From: Lunularia cruciata | Lineage: Eukaryota; Streptophyta; Marchantiopsida; Lunulariales; Lunulariaceae | Direction of reading: 5' to 3' | DNA: 64,000 nt | Assembly: GCA_948567375.1 (NCBI GenBank) | Contig: OX419758.1 | Location: 4,655,001-4,719,000, forward strand | Shown here: one piece after another, positions 43,425-53,846 of the stretch | How the letters are laid out: each line of letters opens with the position of its first letter | Numbering within the stretch: the first letter of the stretch is position 1 | Notes under the pieces: generated by a model | What the model was told of the DNA's origin: nothing | The model's database searches: none | Seen by the model: the letters and a program-made list of their open reading frames with translations, nothing else | Made by a program: the position numbers and the translations under genes

Positions 43425-44260
43425 CTAAGCTATTTGATCAACCATTGCTTGATGAGGCTCTTGGCACTCCTTAAATTGTCCTTGTGCAATAGGCTTGATC
43501 CACACTTCAAAAATAGACTTATCTTCCTCCAAAGCTTGCTTTATGGTTGTTTCACTAACAAACTTCCCATCTAGGGACTCATCTTTCTTCAAAGTTTGCT
43601 CCATGGTTGCTTTCTTAGTAAACTTCCCATCTTGGGACTCATCCTCCTTCAAGGCTTGCTCTATGGCTACCTTCTTGACAAGCTTCCCACCTTGAGACTG
43701 ACTATTTTTAGGTGTCTTACTCAAAGGTGCCAAACAGACAACCTAATAAAAAATTCCTACCTTGATGTCATACTTGAATTTTTTGTTAGGTCCAATCAAA
43801 TTGAAGCTTATGACATTCAAGCCAAGGTAGTCTTTGAATGAAATCGTAGTGTAGAGGTGCCACTACAAATCTCATACACTCCAAATACTCCTTTCAAATC
43901 TTGAAGGTAATAGGATGTGAGGTATGGAATGCATAACCCCTTTCTACCATCCGCCATCATCAATCTATTTCCAATTATTGGCTTGAGAGGAATACCCAAT
44001 TCTTTTGCTACTTGCATAGACATGCAATTCTATGAACTTCCAAAATCGGCCAAAATCCTACAACCTTGATTAGATATCATACCTTGCAAGTAAAGCAAAC
44101 TTGCATAGGTCAAGCCTTCAATCCCATTGGAACCAATCAAGCTCCTAGTAGGTGGCTCAAAATCTCCTATCAAGATTCCTTGTTTCCCTAATAGTTTTGC
44201 TCCACAAACTCCATCTGGGCAACTTGTCGAGGTTGTCCATTCTTGAGTGGACATTCAGCA
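43425..44260 (-). pseudogene. C3 protease and protease-RT linker
   Basis: Protease: GCRILADFGSSKNCMSMQVA at 44,060-44,005, active-site D-F-G-S in place of D-S-G-S/T, then GNRLMMADGRK as the flap. The linker 43,733-43,425 contains three tandem ~60-nt repeats encoding versions of KKATMEQTLKKDESLDGKF (43,700-43,530). This in-frame repeat expansion is absent from C1. Confidence 0.75.
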
Positions 44261-45340
44261 ATGTGATGTCCCAATTTGCAATAGTAAAAACAACCACCAT
44301 TTTGTCACAATTTCTCTCTATCTGCAATGCCAAGTGGTCTCCATTGGATAACATCAATCTCCATTGGTGCCGGCTCTTCTACCCTTGTGTAGTGTATTGG
44401 TAGGTTTTGTGGAGGTCAAGGTCAAGGTCGAGGTCAAGACCAAGTTGTCACAACTAAGGAATCAAAATATTTGGCCAACCACATTGCTTCTTCCAAGTGT
44501 TGTGGCTCTTACATGATAACCTCTAATTTGGTTCTTGACTTCAAGCCCCTCAAAAATTGATCCAAAGCCTCACGTTCCAATATGTCTAGAATTTGCATGA
44601 TGGTGTTTTGGAATTGCATGATGTAACTTCTTACATAACTAATTTGTTTCAACTTTGCCAACCTATCCTGTGCAGCTCGTGTGGCATGTATAGCTTGGAA
44701 CCAACTAGTTATTGCATTCTTGAATTCTATCCACGTCAAGATTGGTGCAACAAATTGTTGTTCAACTTGCTTAACTCGGAATCTCCACCATAGCTTTGTA
44801 ACTCCATCCAATTGGCTAGAAGCCAAGAGAATCTTTTTTTCTCATCTTGCAAACTCGTAGCTTCAAAATAATGTTCACAATCAAACACAAAATTCTCCAC
44901 TACACTCAAGAGATTCTTGCCTTCAAATACCTTGGATTTAGGGAATAGGCTTTGATCTTCTCCTTCTTGAATTGGTACTCTCTCTATGTGTTCTTGTCGT
45001 CAAAGATCCCATTCATCCAACAATCTAGTAAGGTGTTGGATTTGATGGTGCATAGCAAGGATAGCCTTTAGCATTGTCACCATGGTTGCTACTCTATCAT
45101 GCCACTCCTAATCTATCTAATTTATTAACACATAGAAGTATCACATCCACCATTCTCCATAAGTTATCATAAGAAGCACCAAGGGTTCCTCCGATATGGT
45201 GATCATATGAAGAAAATCTTGTCCAAAGCCTGAGGTGATGAATTGTGTGACAGGATGCTCGGGTAGTACTTGGACATGAAAATCCCAATGGTTTGGTGGA
45301 AGTGGATTTGGTGGTCCATAAATTCCATCCATCCCGTTCC
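44165..45340 (-). pseudogene. gag: C3 gag
   Basis: The open frame 44,826-44,509 is the retrotransposon gag core: LDGVTKLWWRFRVKQVEQQF, WIEFKNAITSWFQAI, YIMQFQNTIMQILDILERE, LKSRTKLEVIM. The zinc knuckle near 44,285-44,245 reads C-FYY-C-KLGH-H-IAEC, with one extra residue between the first two Cys compared with the C4 copy. The leader from 45,340 includes ELLFSYFSPRT and other broken stretches. Confidence 0.78.
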
Positions 45341-45353
45341 TGCTCTAATACCA
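45341..45353 (-). other. Primer-binding site of C3, initiator-Met tRNA type
   Basis: The minus strand reads TGGTATTAGAGCA one base after the 5' LTR. The canonical chromoviral site TGGTATCAGAGC differs by one C to T change. Confidence 0.85.
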
Positions 45354-45354
45354 A

Positions 45355-45721
45355 TGTAAAAGTCCAAGTCCGAGGAGAGAAATAGGAGAATAGAAGCTCA
45401 CATTGGGACACTTGAATGAGGGAAATATACTAATACCTAGCATGAGCTTTGGCTTTGGTATTTATAGGTAGCATACAAGGCTCTTGAGAAGCTTCTCAAG
45501 AAGCTTCCTTCTAGAAGTCATCTACTTGGCATGCAAGATATACTAGTTGGAAGCTTCTAGAAGTTTCCTTCTAAAAGCTACCTACTTGGAGTGCAAGTTA
45601 AGCTAGTCCACAAGCTTCCCAAGAAGCTTCCTAGATACTTCTGGAATATTTTGGGCTAATTTGGCCTATTCTCTACTTCATTAACCTTACTAACTACGTT
45701 GCTAAACTCAATATTGTTACA
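45355..45721 (-). repeat. 5' LTR of C3
   Basis: TGTAACAATATTGAG to GACTTTTACA on the minus strand, 367 bp. It is shorter than the LTRs of C1 (481) and C2 (414), mainly by loss of the internal AAGCTTCTTGGGAAGC repeats. GGTATTTATAGG near 45,455-45,465 may be the TATA-like box. Confidence 0.9.
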
Positions 45722-45886
45722 CTCAAAGAAGCTTCCTCCTAGAATTCACCACTTGGCATGCACATTACCCAATACTTAGAAGATATCAAGTAGCTTGCTA
45801 GATGCTTGTATAATTCTTGGCTAATTTGGCCTACTTGCTACTTTGCTAGTCTTGACTAACTTGTTGATAAAATCCATATTTTTACA
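45722..45886 (-). repeat. Older C-family LTR remnant abutting C3
   Basis: 165 bp matching the first part of the C1 LTR (TGTAAAAATATGGATTTTATC, then GTAGCAAGTAGGCCAAATTAG). It ends exactly where the C3 5' LTR begins, in the same orientation. C3 may have inserted into a pre-existing LTR of its own family. The missing remainder would lie beyond the truncated C3 3' end. Confidence 0.7.
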
Positions 45887-46224
45887 CCTTGATTGATCAT
45901 TGTGCTACCTTTTGAGATCACCTTGAGGCATATAGGTTAGCATAGAGAGTGGTTCAAATGGTGGAGAAAGGATTGTGTAAGTATGGTTTGTAGAGAGTAC
46001 AATTTGTATGGTTTATAACTAGTTCACTTGTTATGTGATATAGATTGCAAACATGTGATTAACAATAGAGCTTGATAGCACCTTGCCTTTGATCTTTGCC
46101 CACAATGCGGTATATCACATAATTGGAGTAGATGGCTATCTAGAGTTAGAGGGATTTTACCTTGAGCTAGGGAGGCAATTACAGCACTTTAGAGTTCACA
46201 TGCAACTTTTCAATGAGTTTGTTT
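45887..46224. other. Unclassified spacer
   Basis: A+T-rich sequence with short frames only. No domain, no strong repeat seen. Confidence 0.4.
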
Positions 46225-46832
46225 TTATAGTGTATGTTATAAACAATGATGTATGTTGTGTAACAATATATATACACAATAACAAACACAATATTTGTAA
46301 CACCAAAGCTAGTTTGTTTGGATGTTGGAGTGTTAGTCTTGGCAGTCATAATTATACACTTGATTGCTCAAAGATTACTTAATGGTGGCCAAGTTGTTAG
46401 GGATATTGATCACATCATTGGGGATCCTATTAATTACACCATTTGCATCATCAAATGGGCCATCAATGGTACCATTAGGTTTGGAGTTCCAAGTTGAGCC
46501 AGAGCGGTATACTTTTGAAGTGTAGCTTTAAAGAGCTTATTTCTTTGATGTTGAACATTTGAACTCTTTGTTGTGGTGGATAAAGACCGGCAAGTATCAC
46601 TTGGAATCTCTTAGCTAGAGTAGGTGTGGCTTGACAATGTAATTAGAGCCCATTGTGTGTAGTTTATGGAGTTGAGAGTCAAGTTTATGGTCTGAGTTGA
46701 GTGTATGATTGATCTGATTATTGTGTCACTTTAGAAATCATGTATGACTTTTGTATGAGTTGTGCTTCTGTAGTGTATGATGTTGATAGTGATGTATATT
46801 GTGTAAAATATATATATGCACAATATTATCTA
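46225..46832 (+). repeat. F-family LTR flanked on both sides by repeat X
   Basis: The central part (about 46,296-46,720) matches the F LTRs at 53,293-53,738 and 62,312-62,803 in reverse orientation. Shared strings: TGTAACACC (TGTCACGCC in F), GCGGTATACTTTTGAA, TTTCTTTGATGTTGA, TCTTAGCTAGAGT. 46,225-46,295 and 46,721-46,832 are two versions of repeat X (GTGTATG...GATGTATGTTGTGTAAC...TATATACACAA). The same X-LTR-X arrangement occurs at 53,188-53,846. No F internal sequence is attached. Confidence 0.7.
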
Positions 46833-48299
46833 ATTTAACAGAAAACTCATGATTTGGTTGCACACTTGAAACTTGGGGCAAATGCTATTAAATTTACCAA
46901 CAGGTGACTATACAAGTCTTGGAAACACTACAAAATGTGCAATTTCAAAATCTATGGTGAAAGCAGTTTAGCAAAACTTGAGTGTATGGAAGTTTCAATG
47001 GATGCCATTATGGCCAAGATCCAAGAATTGTTATACTTACATCTACAACATGGATGAGATAGGACTTTCTTACTGCATAGTTCCTACTCAAAAAAAAAGG
47101 TCCAGTAAATGATTCAAAGAAGGATACAATACAACTAACAATTGCACTTATGGTCAATGTTGATGGATAGCAAAAGTTACAGATGAGAAAGGAATTTCTT
47201 ACTGCATAGCGCCTACTCAAAAAATAACAGAAGGTCCATTCAAATTCAAAGAAAGATCAAATGTGACTAACAACTACACTTATGACCAATGCTAATGGAT
47301 TGCACAACTTAAAGTTACTTTTCATTGGCCATGCAAAGAAAACACTTTAAATTGTAATTGAAAAAGTGTACAAGACTGTAATTTGACAAAGATGATCAAG
47401 GAGGAACCAAAATTTACAAAGTAGATCAATTGATGACAATGCAATGGTCCTCAACAACAAGGAATGAGATCAATATGACCATTCTTGCAAATTTTTTCAA
47501 CCACATAAGGCATATGGTAAACATAGCACTGGAAGTGAAACTTCTAATTCATGAGCAAATTGTCAAAAATGAGGTCAAAAATATGCTTGCACAACTTCCA
47601 ATCCAACACATAATGTCAATTGAAAATTTTTTGAACCTTGGTAGTGAACAAGAGGTTCATAAAAACTCAGCGAAGAAGAAATTGTTACATTGGGGCAAGA
47701 GCCGGAGTCAAAAGGGAGCATCAATCAAAAAACCTAACCGAGGAACAAGTCTTTACAAAAGCTCAAAGGCACTCGTGTTGTGAGTTCCATGCTTGGCATA
47801 TCCAATGTTATAGATTATGCAGTGCTCAAACTACTTTGAATCATGTAAGAGAATCTCAAGAGGAGAAAATTAACAAAATACCCTTGATCTTGATCGCTTG
47901 TTATGAAAAAGCGTTTTTACTGTACATACATTGCATTATGTTTTTATGCTGTATGCAGAAAGGGGTCTGGTTTGTCTTATCCACCTGCGATAGAGAGTGA
48001 TTGCGTAGAGGAAAATTAATTTCTGTCCCTGAAACCTGCATATATTGAAATAATCATGTGTTATATATACTTCTCTTGCCCTGGTAATTTTTAAATTTTA
48101 AATATGGTGATAAGCTATAAGATATAAGAAATATAAATTATCATTATTGGATGTGAGCTATATATCTCAAGTTACTCACACAGCCCTCGAAGTCTTACCA
48201 TTATGTACTTCTAGACCTATAACTTGTATATTATTTTAACTCTTTTTCAGTTTCCTGCCCCGGATCACATGTAACATCCACTCACTATTTGCCTCTCCT
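46833..48299. other. Spacer with a 129-bp tandem duplication
   Basis: No recognised gene. 47,053-47,181 and 47,182-47,310 are tandem copies (TTTCTTACTGCATAG, CCTACTCAAAAAA, GGTCCA, TTCAAAGAA, ACTAACAA, CACTTATGRCCAATG). An open frame of 117 codons at 47,430-47,783 (MMTMQWSSTTRNEINMT, Lys-rich end) overlaps a second frame and shows no domain; I do not claim it as a gene. Confidence 0.5.
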
Positions 48300-48760
48300 A
48301 GACTACCTTCACTATTCTCTCGCTTTCGTCTGATTTTATCTCTTTGCTGTTAATACTCTCATCCATGATTTTCCTCCGCTCTTACCTCTATGCTCCTACT
48401 ATTTTCACCACTCGCATATTGGGTCCTGTTTGTGTTTGCTTGCGATTCCCATCATCCTATCCTTTTTTCATTTCAGATATTACCCCCGAGGTTCTATTCT
48501 GCATCTTCTATGAGTATCATCTTCCCATCTTGCATTTGTGTATGGGATGAATCCATGCGCCACTCTTTAAAAGCAACCGAGTTTGCCTGGGGAGAATTGG
48601 CTTTCCAACAAACACTCGGTACGCGGGTACTGGAATTCGCCCAGCAGCTACTTTTGGACTTCGTGTGTATTGATGAGCTCGTGCTGCCATGCAGGCTTAC
48701 TATGAAAGTCTTACTTCTCACTTCTTACTTCTTATTTAATGTTCACATTTAACGGCTACT
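48300..48760 (+). repeat. Pyrimidine-rich repeat with hairpin motif, related to 31.4-32.0 kb
   Basis: T/C-rich sequence leading into AAGCAACCGAGT at 48,571 and ACTCGGTACGCGGGTA at 48,614, followed by a CCCAGCAGC block. The same order is found at 31,931-32,010 downstream of the Penelope-like RT. It could be a 3' fragment of a second copy. No coding block is preserved. Confidence 0.45.
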
Positions 48761-50149
48761 CATAGTCGTATTGAATAAACATGTCCTCTTACAGTAATGG
48801 GATTCTCCCAATCACGTAATTGCTTTTACTTCAACGCGAGGATAACACTAACTAAACTCCTGGCACTTGGCACTCTTGCCTCACCTCTATATTCTATTTA
48901 TGTTTTTATCACTTTGGAAGCTTCTGATCCTTCTTACATTTAAAAGCCATCACACTTGATTACAGCTGTCGAGTTCACACTTAATTATTGAGTGACTGGT
49001 TAGGAATATTTCCTGGTGAAGATCCCAAGGACTAAGAGTTTTATCATTTAGAGCATCTCATTTTCAATGATGGGACCTTTTCCTGCTAACATTAAATAGT
49101 ATATCAAATGCTTTTGTTAGTTCAGATTGACTACTATAGCTAGTCCAGGCAACTCGAGGAGTGCTAGAGGCCAAACCGCATGATCTGAAAAGATAGGGGT
49201 GAGAAGTGAGAAGGCAGATTGACAGTATCTGCATCAAACAGTTAAAATGCGCTGCTGCGGTGGGTTGTAGTCATACGTGCATCGATATCCTCGACCTCCT
49301 CAGGTTTAATACGAGTTTCATGGAAAGGTTTCTTAAGCGCCTGCCAAGTGTTTAGCGTCTAAAAAACCTTCTCTTTAACATGAACAGAGAAAACTTCTCT
49401 CTAGCATAGACAAAGAAGCTTTTCTAAATATGTCCATATCCTTTTCGATTCGATTGATCTCCTAGGCTTCTACACTTGGCATGCGCCTAAGAAAGTTTTC
49501 AACAGAGTAATTAGGCGCCTGAGAATTAACACTTGGCAGACGTTAAGGAAGCTTTTTGGAGTTTTATTTATCTTTAAAACACGAGTGTCGCCTATACAGG
49601 AGGATAGGTTACCGAGGAGAGAGAGATGCGGAATAGAATTGACTTTCTATCAGTAAATGATAAACGGAGATGAGTTCCTGGGATAAAATTGCCTTTGTGG
49701 ACTAAAATGATAATGAATAATCGGAGATGAGTTACTAAGAGAGAGATGACAAACAGAACTCATAATGATAAATTTGCATACGAAAATGATAAATGGAGAT
49801 GGGTTCTGACAAAAGGAATTTTTCTTAAAACGTGGAAGGGGTGACGGAACTGTCAAATCGAACGAATGGGGATGGGCGACGATGGACAGAACTGTGTATG
49901 TGAACGGGACGTCCAACAGGTTCTTTTTGATGTGTGTATCATGCATGAGGTTTACCTAGTTTCTCTTAAAAACTTCCCGAGTCGGGTGAGAAGGGAACGA
50001 GTGGGTGAGAAATGAGAGGCAGTATATGATCAAATTTTGAAATTTCACCTACACACATCACATGAATGAATAGTCTAATCTGTTCACTTTTTAATTTTGG
50101 TTCAGTTGGCACCTAGATTGAAGGCGACGGAGAATTGAATAGAAAGTTA
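48761..50149. other. Spacer with local direct and inverted repeats
   Basis: No gene recognised. Around 49,331-49,371 (GCGCCTGCCAAGTGTTTAGCG) and 49,520-49,556 (AACACTTGGCAGACGTTAAG) are inverted copies of a CACTTGGCA motif. A third copy at 49,472-49,505 is in the second orientation. 49,657-49,810 has three imperfect repeats of ATGATAAAYGGAGATGRGTT about 60-70 bp apart. A minus-strand open frame 49,650-49,946 runs across those repeats and is probably chance. Confidence 0.5.
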
Positions 50150-50880
50150 TAATGATTAAAAAAATAATTTAGAGCTTAAAGTAATTATTTCACATTGAGA
50201 GTGATGGGTAAAGAATTTTCATTCATAGTCTCCTTATATTCATGTTTGAGTTCCATGGGAATTTAGAAAATTTCTGAAATGGGAATTGATAATTATGAGA
50301 ATTTAGAAATTTTAGGGTTTGGAGAGATACAATATACTCACATTGAGTTGGGATGTGAGAGGTTTGTGGTTTTGTATGTATGGGGAAATATGTAGAGGAG
50401 CATTGTGTGTTACATCAATTCTTCTTGTGTTAGCCATGGTTACATTTTCCCATGTGGGGTCACCTAGAGCGGCTTTGGATACACCATCTTTGGTGTGTCA
50501 CCGACGCCTTACCTTGCAAGGGGCAAAGACCCATGTGAGAAGGATACACAAGGAGTATGATTGGACCACTTGGGATCCTCATATGAGGCGAGGTACCACA
50601 TCAATTGTAATGACACTCATGATTATGCAAACTTCCTTTGTCCTTTTGTTGATCATTTCAAGTATACTGATCGAGCCATGGGAGTGGTTAGTATCTCAAG
50701 TGTGCTATATCTTGGGGTTATTTGAGACAAGTTTTCCATCTTCATGTCTATTCCAAGGCTACCTTGTTATTTCCATGATGAGGCTAGATAGTGTTTTCAC
50801 CCACCACTTGATCATTTGGCACATGATCTCTTGGACAAGTTAGCATGGTTCTTATTCTTCTTACTCCCTTGATAGTGAAG
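50150..50880 (+). mobile_element. 5' part of a second non-LTR element K copy
   Basis: Matches the reverse complement of 28,230-28,970: TTCATGTTTGAGTTCCATRKGA, GGTGTGTCA, ATCATTTCAAGTATACTGATCG-equivalent, CTTGGGGTTATTTGAGACAAG and the final CTTACTCCCTTGAT. An open frame 50,319-50,843 (174 codons) lies within it. The other copy has no comparable open frame, so the reading is not supported as a conserved protein. The RT part is absent from this copy. Confidence 0.7.
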
Positions 50881-51095
50881 GAGTAATTCTAGAGGTCTTA
50901 GAATATCAACATAAGTAGCTTTTTTTTTCCTGATAGGTCACTTTTTACACAAGCATTGTGCATTGCTCCTTGCCTCTCCTCAAGAGACTTGTTAGGGATA
51001 GTATGTGAGCATCTTAGAGATTTCTTTCAGGCAGGTGTTCTTCTTGTGGATTTATTGAGCTGTTTCATGTGGTTGTAATAAAAGCAAGGAAAGAT
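50881..51095. other. Short spacer
   Basis: No feature recognised between the K fragment and the copia LTR, apart from a T-run at 50,918-50,928. Confidence 0.5.
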
Positions 51096-51384
51096 TGTTA
51101 GAAAAACACAGTCGCTAGGACCTCTCACAATAGCACATCATAACTACATTAAACAGAAATCAGAGGACTAATAGGAAATAATGTGGTTCACTCCCTGTCT
51201 CAGAAGCTACCTCCATGACTGAAACAGGCTCACACCAGCCTTCGAGAGCTTTATTTCTCATTGCACATATATACATTATAAACAGCTCCATCACTGTCCA
51301 ACGATGTCATCCACTTGAACTTCTAGACAAGTGACAAGCAACAGCCATTAGTTATGTTTGCTTTTGCTCTTGACAAGCAAAACA
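51096..51384 (-). repeat. 3' LTR of the copia element
   Basis: TGTTTTGCTTGTCAAGAGC to TTTTTCTAACA on the minus strand, 289 bp, directly after the purine tract. A TATATGTGCAATGAGAAATAAAG stretch inside (51,255-51,280) could hold the poly(A) signal AATAAA. Confidence 0.75.
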
Positions 51385-51418
51385 TAAAAATCTCCACCTT
51401 TTGCTTGTATCCACCATA

Positions 51419-52025
51419 TCATCCCAAAGAGCACAATTTAACTCTGAGCAAGTTCATGCATAACTTGAACTTTTCAACAGGAATAGGTTTAGTCAAAATA
51501 TCAGCTATTTTTACCTCTGTGCCAATATTTTGCAAATTGATCTCACCATTTATCATAGCTTCCTGATAAAAATGATGTCTCACATCAATATGCTTTGTCA
51601 TTGAATGATATAGTTGATTTTTGGCCAAGTGAATAGCGCTTTGGCTATCACAAAAAGTGTGGACTTTATGTTAGAGAGTCCTATATCCTTGGCTAATCTT
51701 TATAGCCATATTGCCTCTTTGGCAGCCACAGTTGTTGCATGTATTCCACCTCTGTAGTAGAAAGAGAAAATGTAGATTGGAGAGTAGACTTCCAACTTAT
51801 TGCACCACCAACAAGTGTAAAAGCAAACCTTGTTGTAGACCTTCTCTTATCCAAGTCTTTGGCAAAGTCAGAATCTACATACCTTGCAATTCCTCCTTCT
51901 TGGTCCTTCTCCACATCAAAGGTAATGCCAATATTTAGAGTCCCTTTTAAGTAACAAAGTATCCACTTCACAACTTCCCAATGTTGTTTCCTTGGATTTT
52001 CCATGTATCTACTCACCATACTCAC
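51419..52025 (-). pseudogene. Copia RNase H
   Basis: VSRYMENPRKQHWEVVKWIL and YLKGTLNIGITF open the domain, then GYVDSDFAKDLDKRRSTT-equivalent (RYVDSDFAKDLDKRRST), with catalytic Asp. SWKSTLQSTFSLSTTEVEYM contains the catalytic Glu. TKHIDVRHHFYQEAMINGEI, VKIADILTKPIPVEKF close it. A shift near 51,690 separates the two parts. Confidence 0.88.
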
Positions 52026-52149
52026 CGCATATGAGATGTTTGGTCTATGCAGACCATAGCATACATTAAACTCCCAACAGCACTAGCATAAGGAATATTT
52101 GACTTTTCTCTCCTCTGCAATTGATGGACATTGCTCCAATGATATCTTG

Positions 52150-52960
52150 AAATGACTTGCCTTTGGAGTAGTCACTGGTTTTGCATTCTCCATGCCAAAC
52201 CAAGCAAGTAATTTTTCCAAATATCTCCTTTGAGATATCCATAACTTTCCCTTGCTCCTATCCCGGTGGATTTAAATCCCAAGCACCCTCTCTTTGAAGA
52301 ACCCAAGTCCTTTATATCAAACTCCTTACCAAGTTGTGCTTTCAATTTCTCCACTTCAACCATATCCTCCATAGCAATCCTCATATCATCCACATATATT
52401 ACCAATATGATTAAATCAAATACTCTAGGTCCACACAACAATTTGATTCACTTCTGTTATATCCATGCTTCAACATGAAAGCATCAAATTTCATGTACCA
52501 AAGTCTTGGACTTTGCTTTAGTCCATGTAACGACTTTTGTAACCTACAAACCAGGTTCTGATTCCTTGGTACAACAAAACCTTCAGGTTGATGCATGTAG
52601 GTTTCCTCCTCACAATTCTCCATGTAAAAAATCAGTTGTAACATCTAGTTGCTCCAACTCCAAGTTATGCAATGCAACTATTGCCAATAGTGCACAAATT
52701 GAAGAGATCTTTACCATTGGTGAAAAATCTTATTGAAGTCAATACCTTCTTTTTGGCTATAACCCTTTGCTACAAGCCTTGCTTTGTATTGATCTCCACC
52801 TGATTTTGGAAGTCCTTCCTTCTTTTGGAACCTTTAGGTTGATGCATGTAAATTTCCTCCTCACAATTCTCCATGTAAAAAAGTAGTTGTAACATCTAGT
52901 TGCTCCAACTCCAAGTTATGCAATGCAACTATTGCCAATAGTGCACAAATTGAATTGTTT
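52150..52960 (-). pseudogene. pol: Copia reverse transcriptase
   Basis: YMHQPEGFVVPRNQNLVCRL and QKSLHGLKQSPRLWYMKFDA lie at 52,605-52,490. The catalytic palm LIILVIYVDDMRIAME at 52,415-52,370 retains the Asp pair of copia-type YVDDM. LKAQLGKEFDIKDLG follows. The upstream palm region is duplicated and broken. Confidence 0.88.
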
Positions 52961-53187
52961 TCACTTCAGTTGCCAAATTCCAAAATTGTTTCCCATCAAA
53001 CTTCTCCATTGGTATATTAGAGCTTGCCATGAAGTTTGGAGCCTAAAGCTCAACTGAAACATTTGTATTTCAAGCATCAAGACGAAGTTGCATTTAACTC
53101 AATCCACGCTTGGTGCAATTGAACCTATGAGTTTTAGAGGTACAGATCTACAGTACCCCAATGTGTACCCAAGTTGCCCAATATGCA

Positions 53188-53846
53188 TTGTTGTGTGTAT
53201 ATACATTGCTACACAACATACATCACTGTCAACATCATACACTATAGAAGCACAACTCACACATAAGTCATACATAGACTCTAAAGTGCCACAATAATCA
53301 GATTGTTTACCACTCTCAACTCAACTCAGATCAGTACTTGATCTATCACTCTATAAACTGCCAACAACTAGGCACTGATTCCAGTCAAGAACACCCACTC
53401 TAGCTAAGAGAATCCAGGTGATGCTCACCGGGCTCTGTCCACCATAGCCAAGAACTCGAAGGCTCAACATCAAAGAAGTGAGCTCTCTGGAGGTACATTT
53501 TAAAAGTATACCCCCTGGACTCGAGCTAGGTCTGGAACCCTAATGGTCTTTCACACAACACACTCAACGATGCAAATGGTGCAAAGTGATGGTGGGCCCA
53601 CCATGAAGTCAATACCCAAAACACAAAATCTGACAGTTGGAAAGGAGTCTCTAAGAAACTACTAAAATAACTCTAACTACTATCACTACAACTCCAGTGT
53701 CCAAGCAATCTAGATGCGATAATACAAATGGCGTGACAATTGTTGTGCGTATATACATCACTGCACAACATACATTGTTTTCAACATCATACACTATAGA
53801 AGCACAACTCACACATAAGTCATACATAGATTCTAAAGTGCCACAA
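53188..53846 (-). repeat. X-LTR-X block at the 3' end of element F
   Basis: The F 3' LTR is 53,293-53,738 (446 bp, minus, TGTCACGCCATTTG to AATCTGATTAT). It is flanked by two ~105-bp copies of repeat X in direct orientation: 53,188-53,292 and 53,739-53,846. Both read, on the minus strand, GTGGCACTTTAGA...CTATGTATGACTTATGTGTG...GTATGATGTTG...TATATACRCACAACAA. The same X on both sides of an F LTR at 46.2-46.8 kb argues that the arrangement is a property of the repeat, not a local accident. Confidence 0.7.

Larger units (their letters stand above)
40509..45721 (-). mobile_element. Chromovirus C3 (Ty3/gypsy), most complete C copy
   Basis: Minus strand: 5' LTR 45,355-45,721, primer site, gag, protease, RT, RNase H, integrase, chromodomain, purine tract, then only the first 21 bp of the 3' LTR (40,529-40,509) before element D begins. 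It is the best reference for the C family and shows what C1, C2 and C4 have lost. Coding regions still contain stops (for example in RT near 43,210 and 42,640). Confidence 0.9.
51096..52960 (-). mobile_element. Ty1/copia element, 3' half (RT, RNase H, 3' LTR)
   Basis: Minus strand: RT from about 52,950, RNase H at 52,025-51,420, then purine tract AAAAGGTGGAGATTTT and an LTR at 51,096-51,384. gag, protease, integrase and the 5' LTR are absent. A 123-bp direct duplication within RT (52,580-52,703 and 52,830-52,953) distorts the frame. The order RT-RNase H directly before the LTR is diagnostic of copia. Confidence 0.88.

Noticed and set aside
47430-47783. A 117-codon frame with a basic C-terminus.
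   Set aside because: No domain, overlapping alternative frame of similar length, surrounding spacer is repetitive; not distinguishable from chance.
50319-50843. A 174-codon frame that looks like a gene.
   Set aside because: It lies in the 5' region of element K. The homologous copy at 28,230-28,970 does not keep the frame, so there is no sign of selection.
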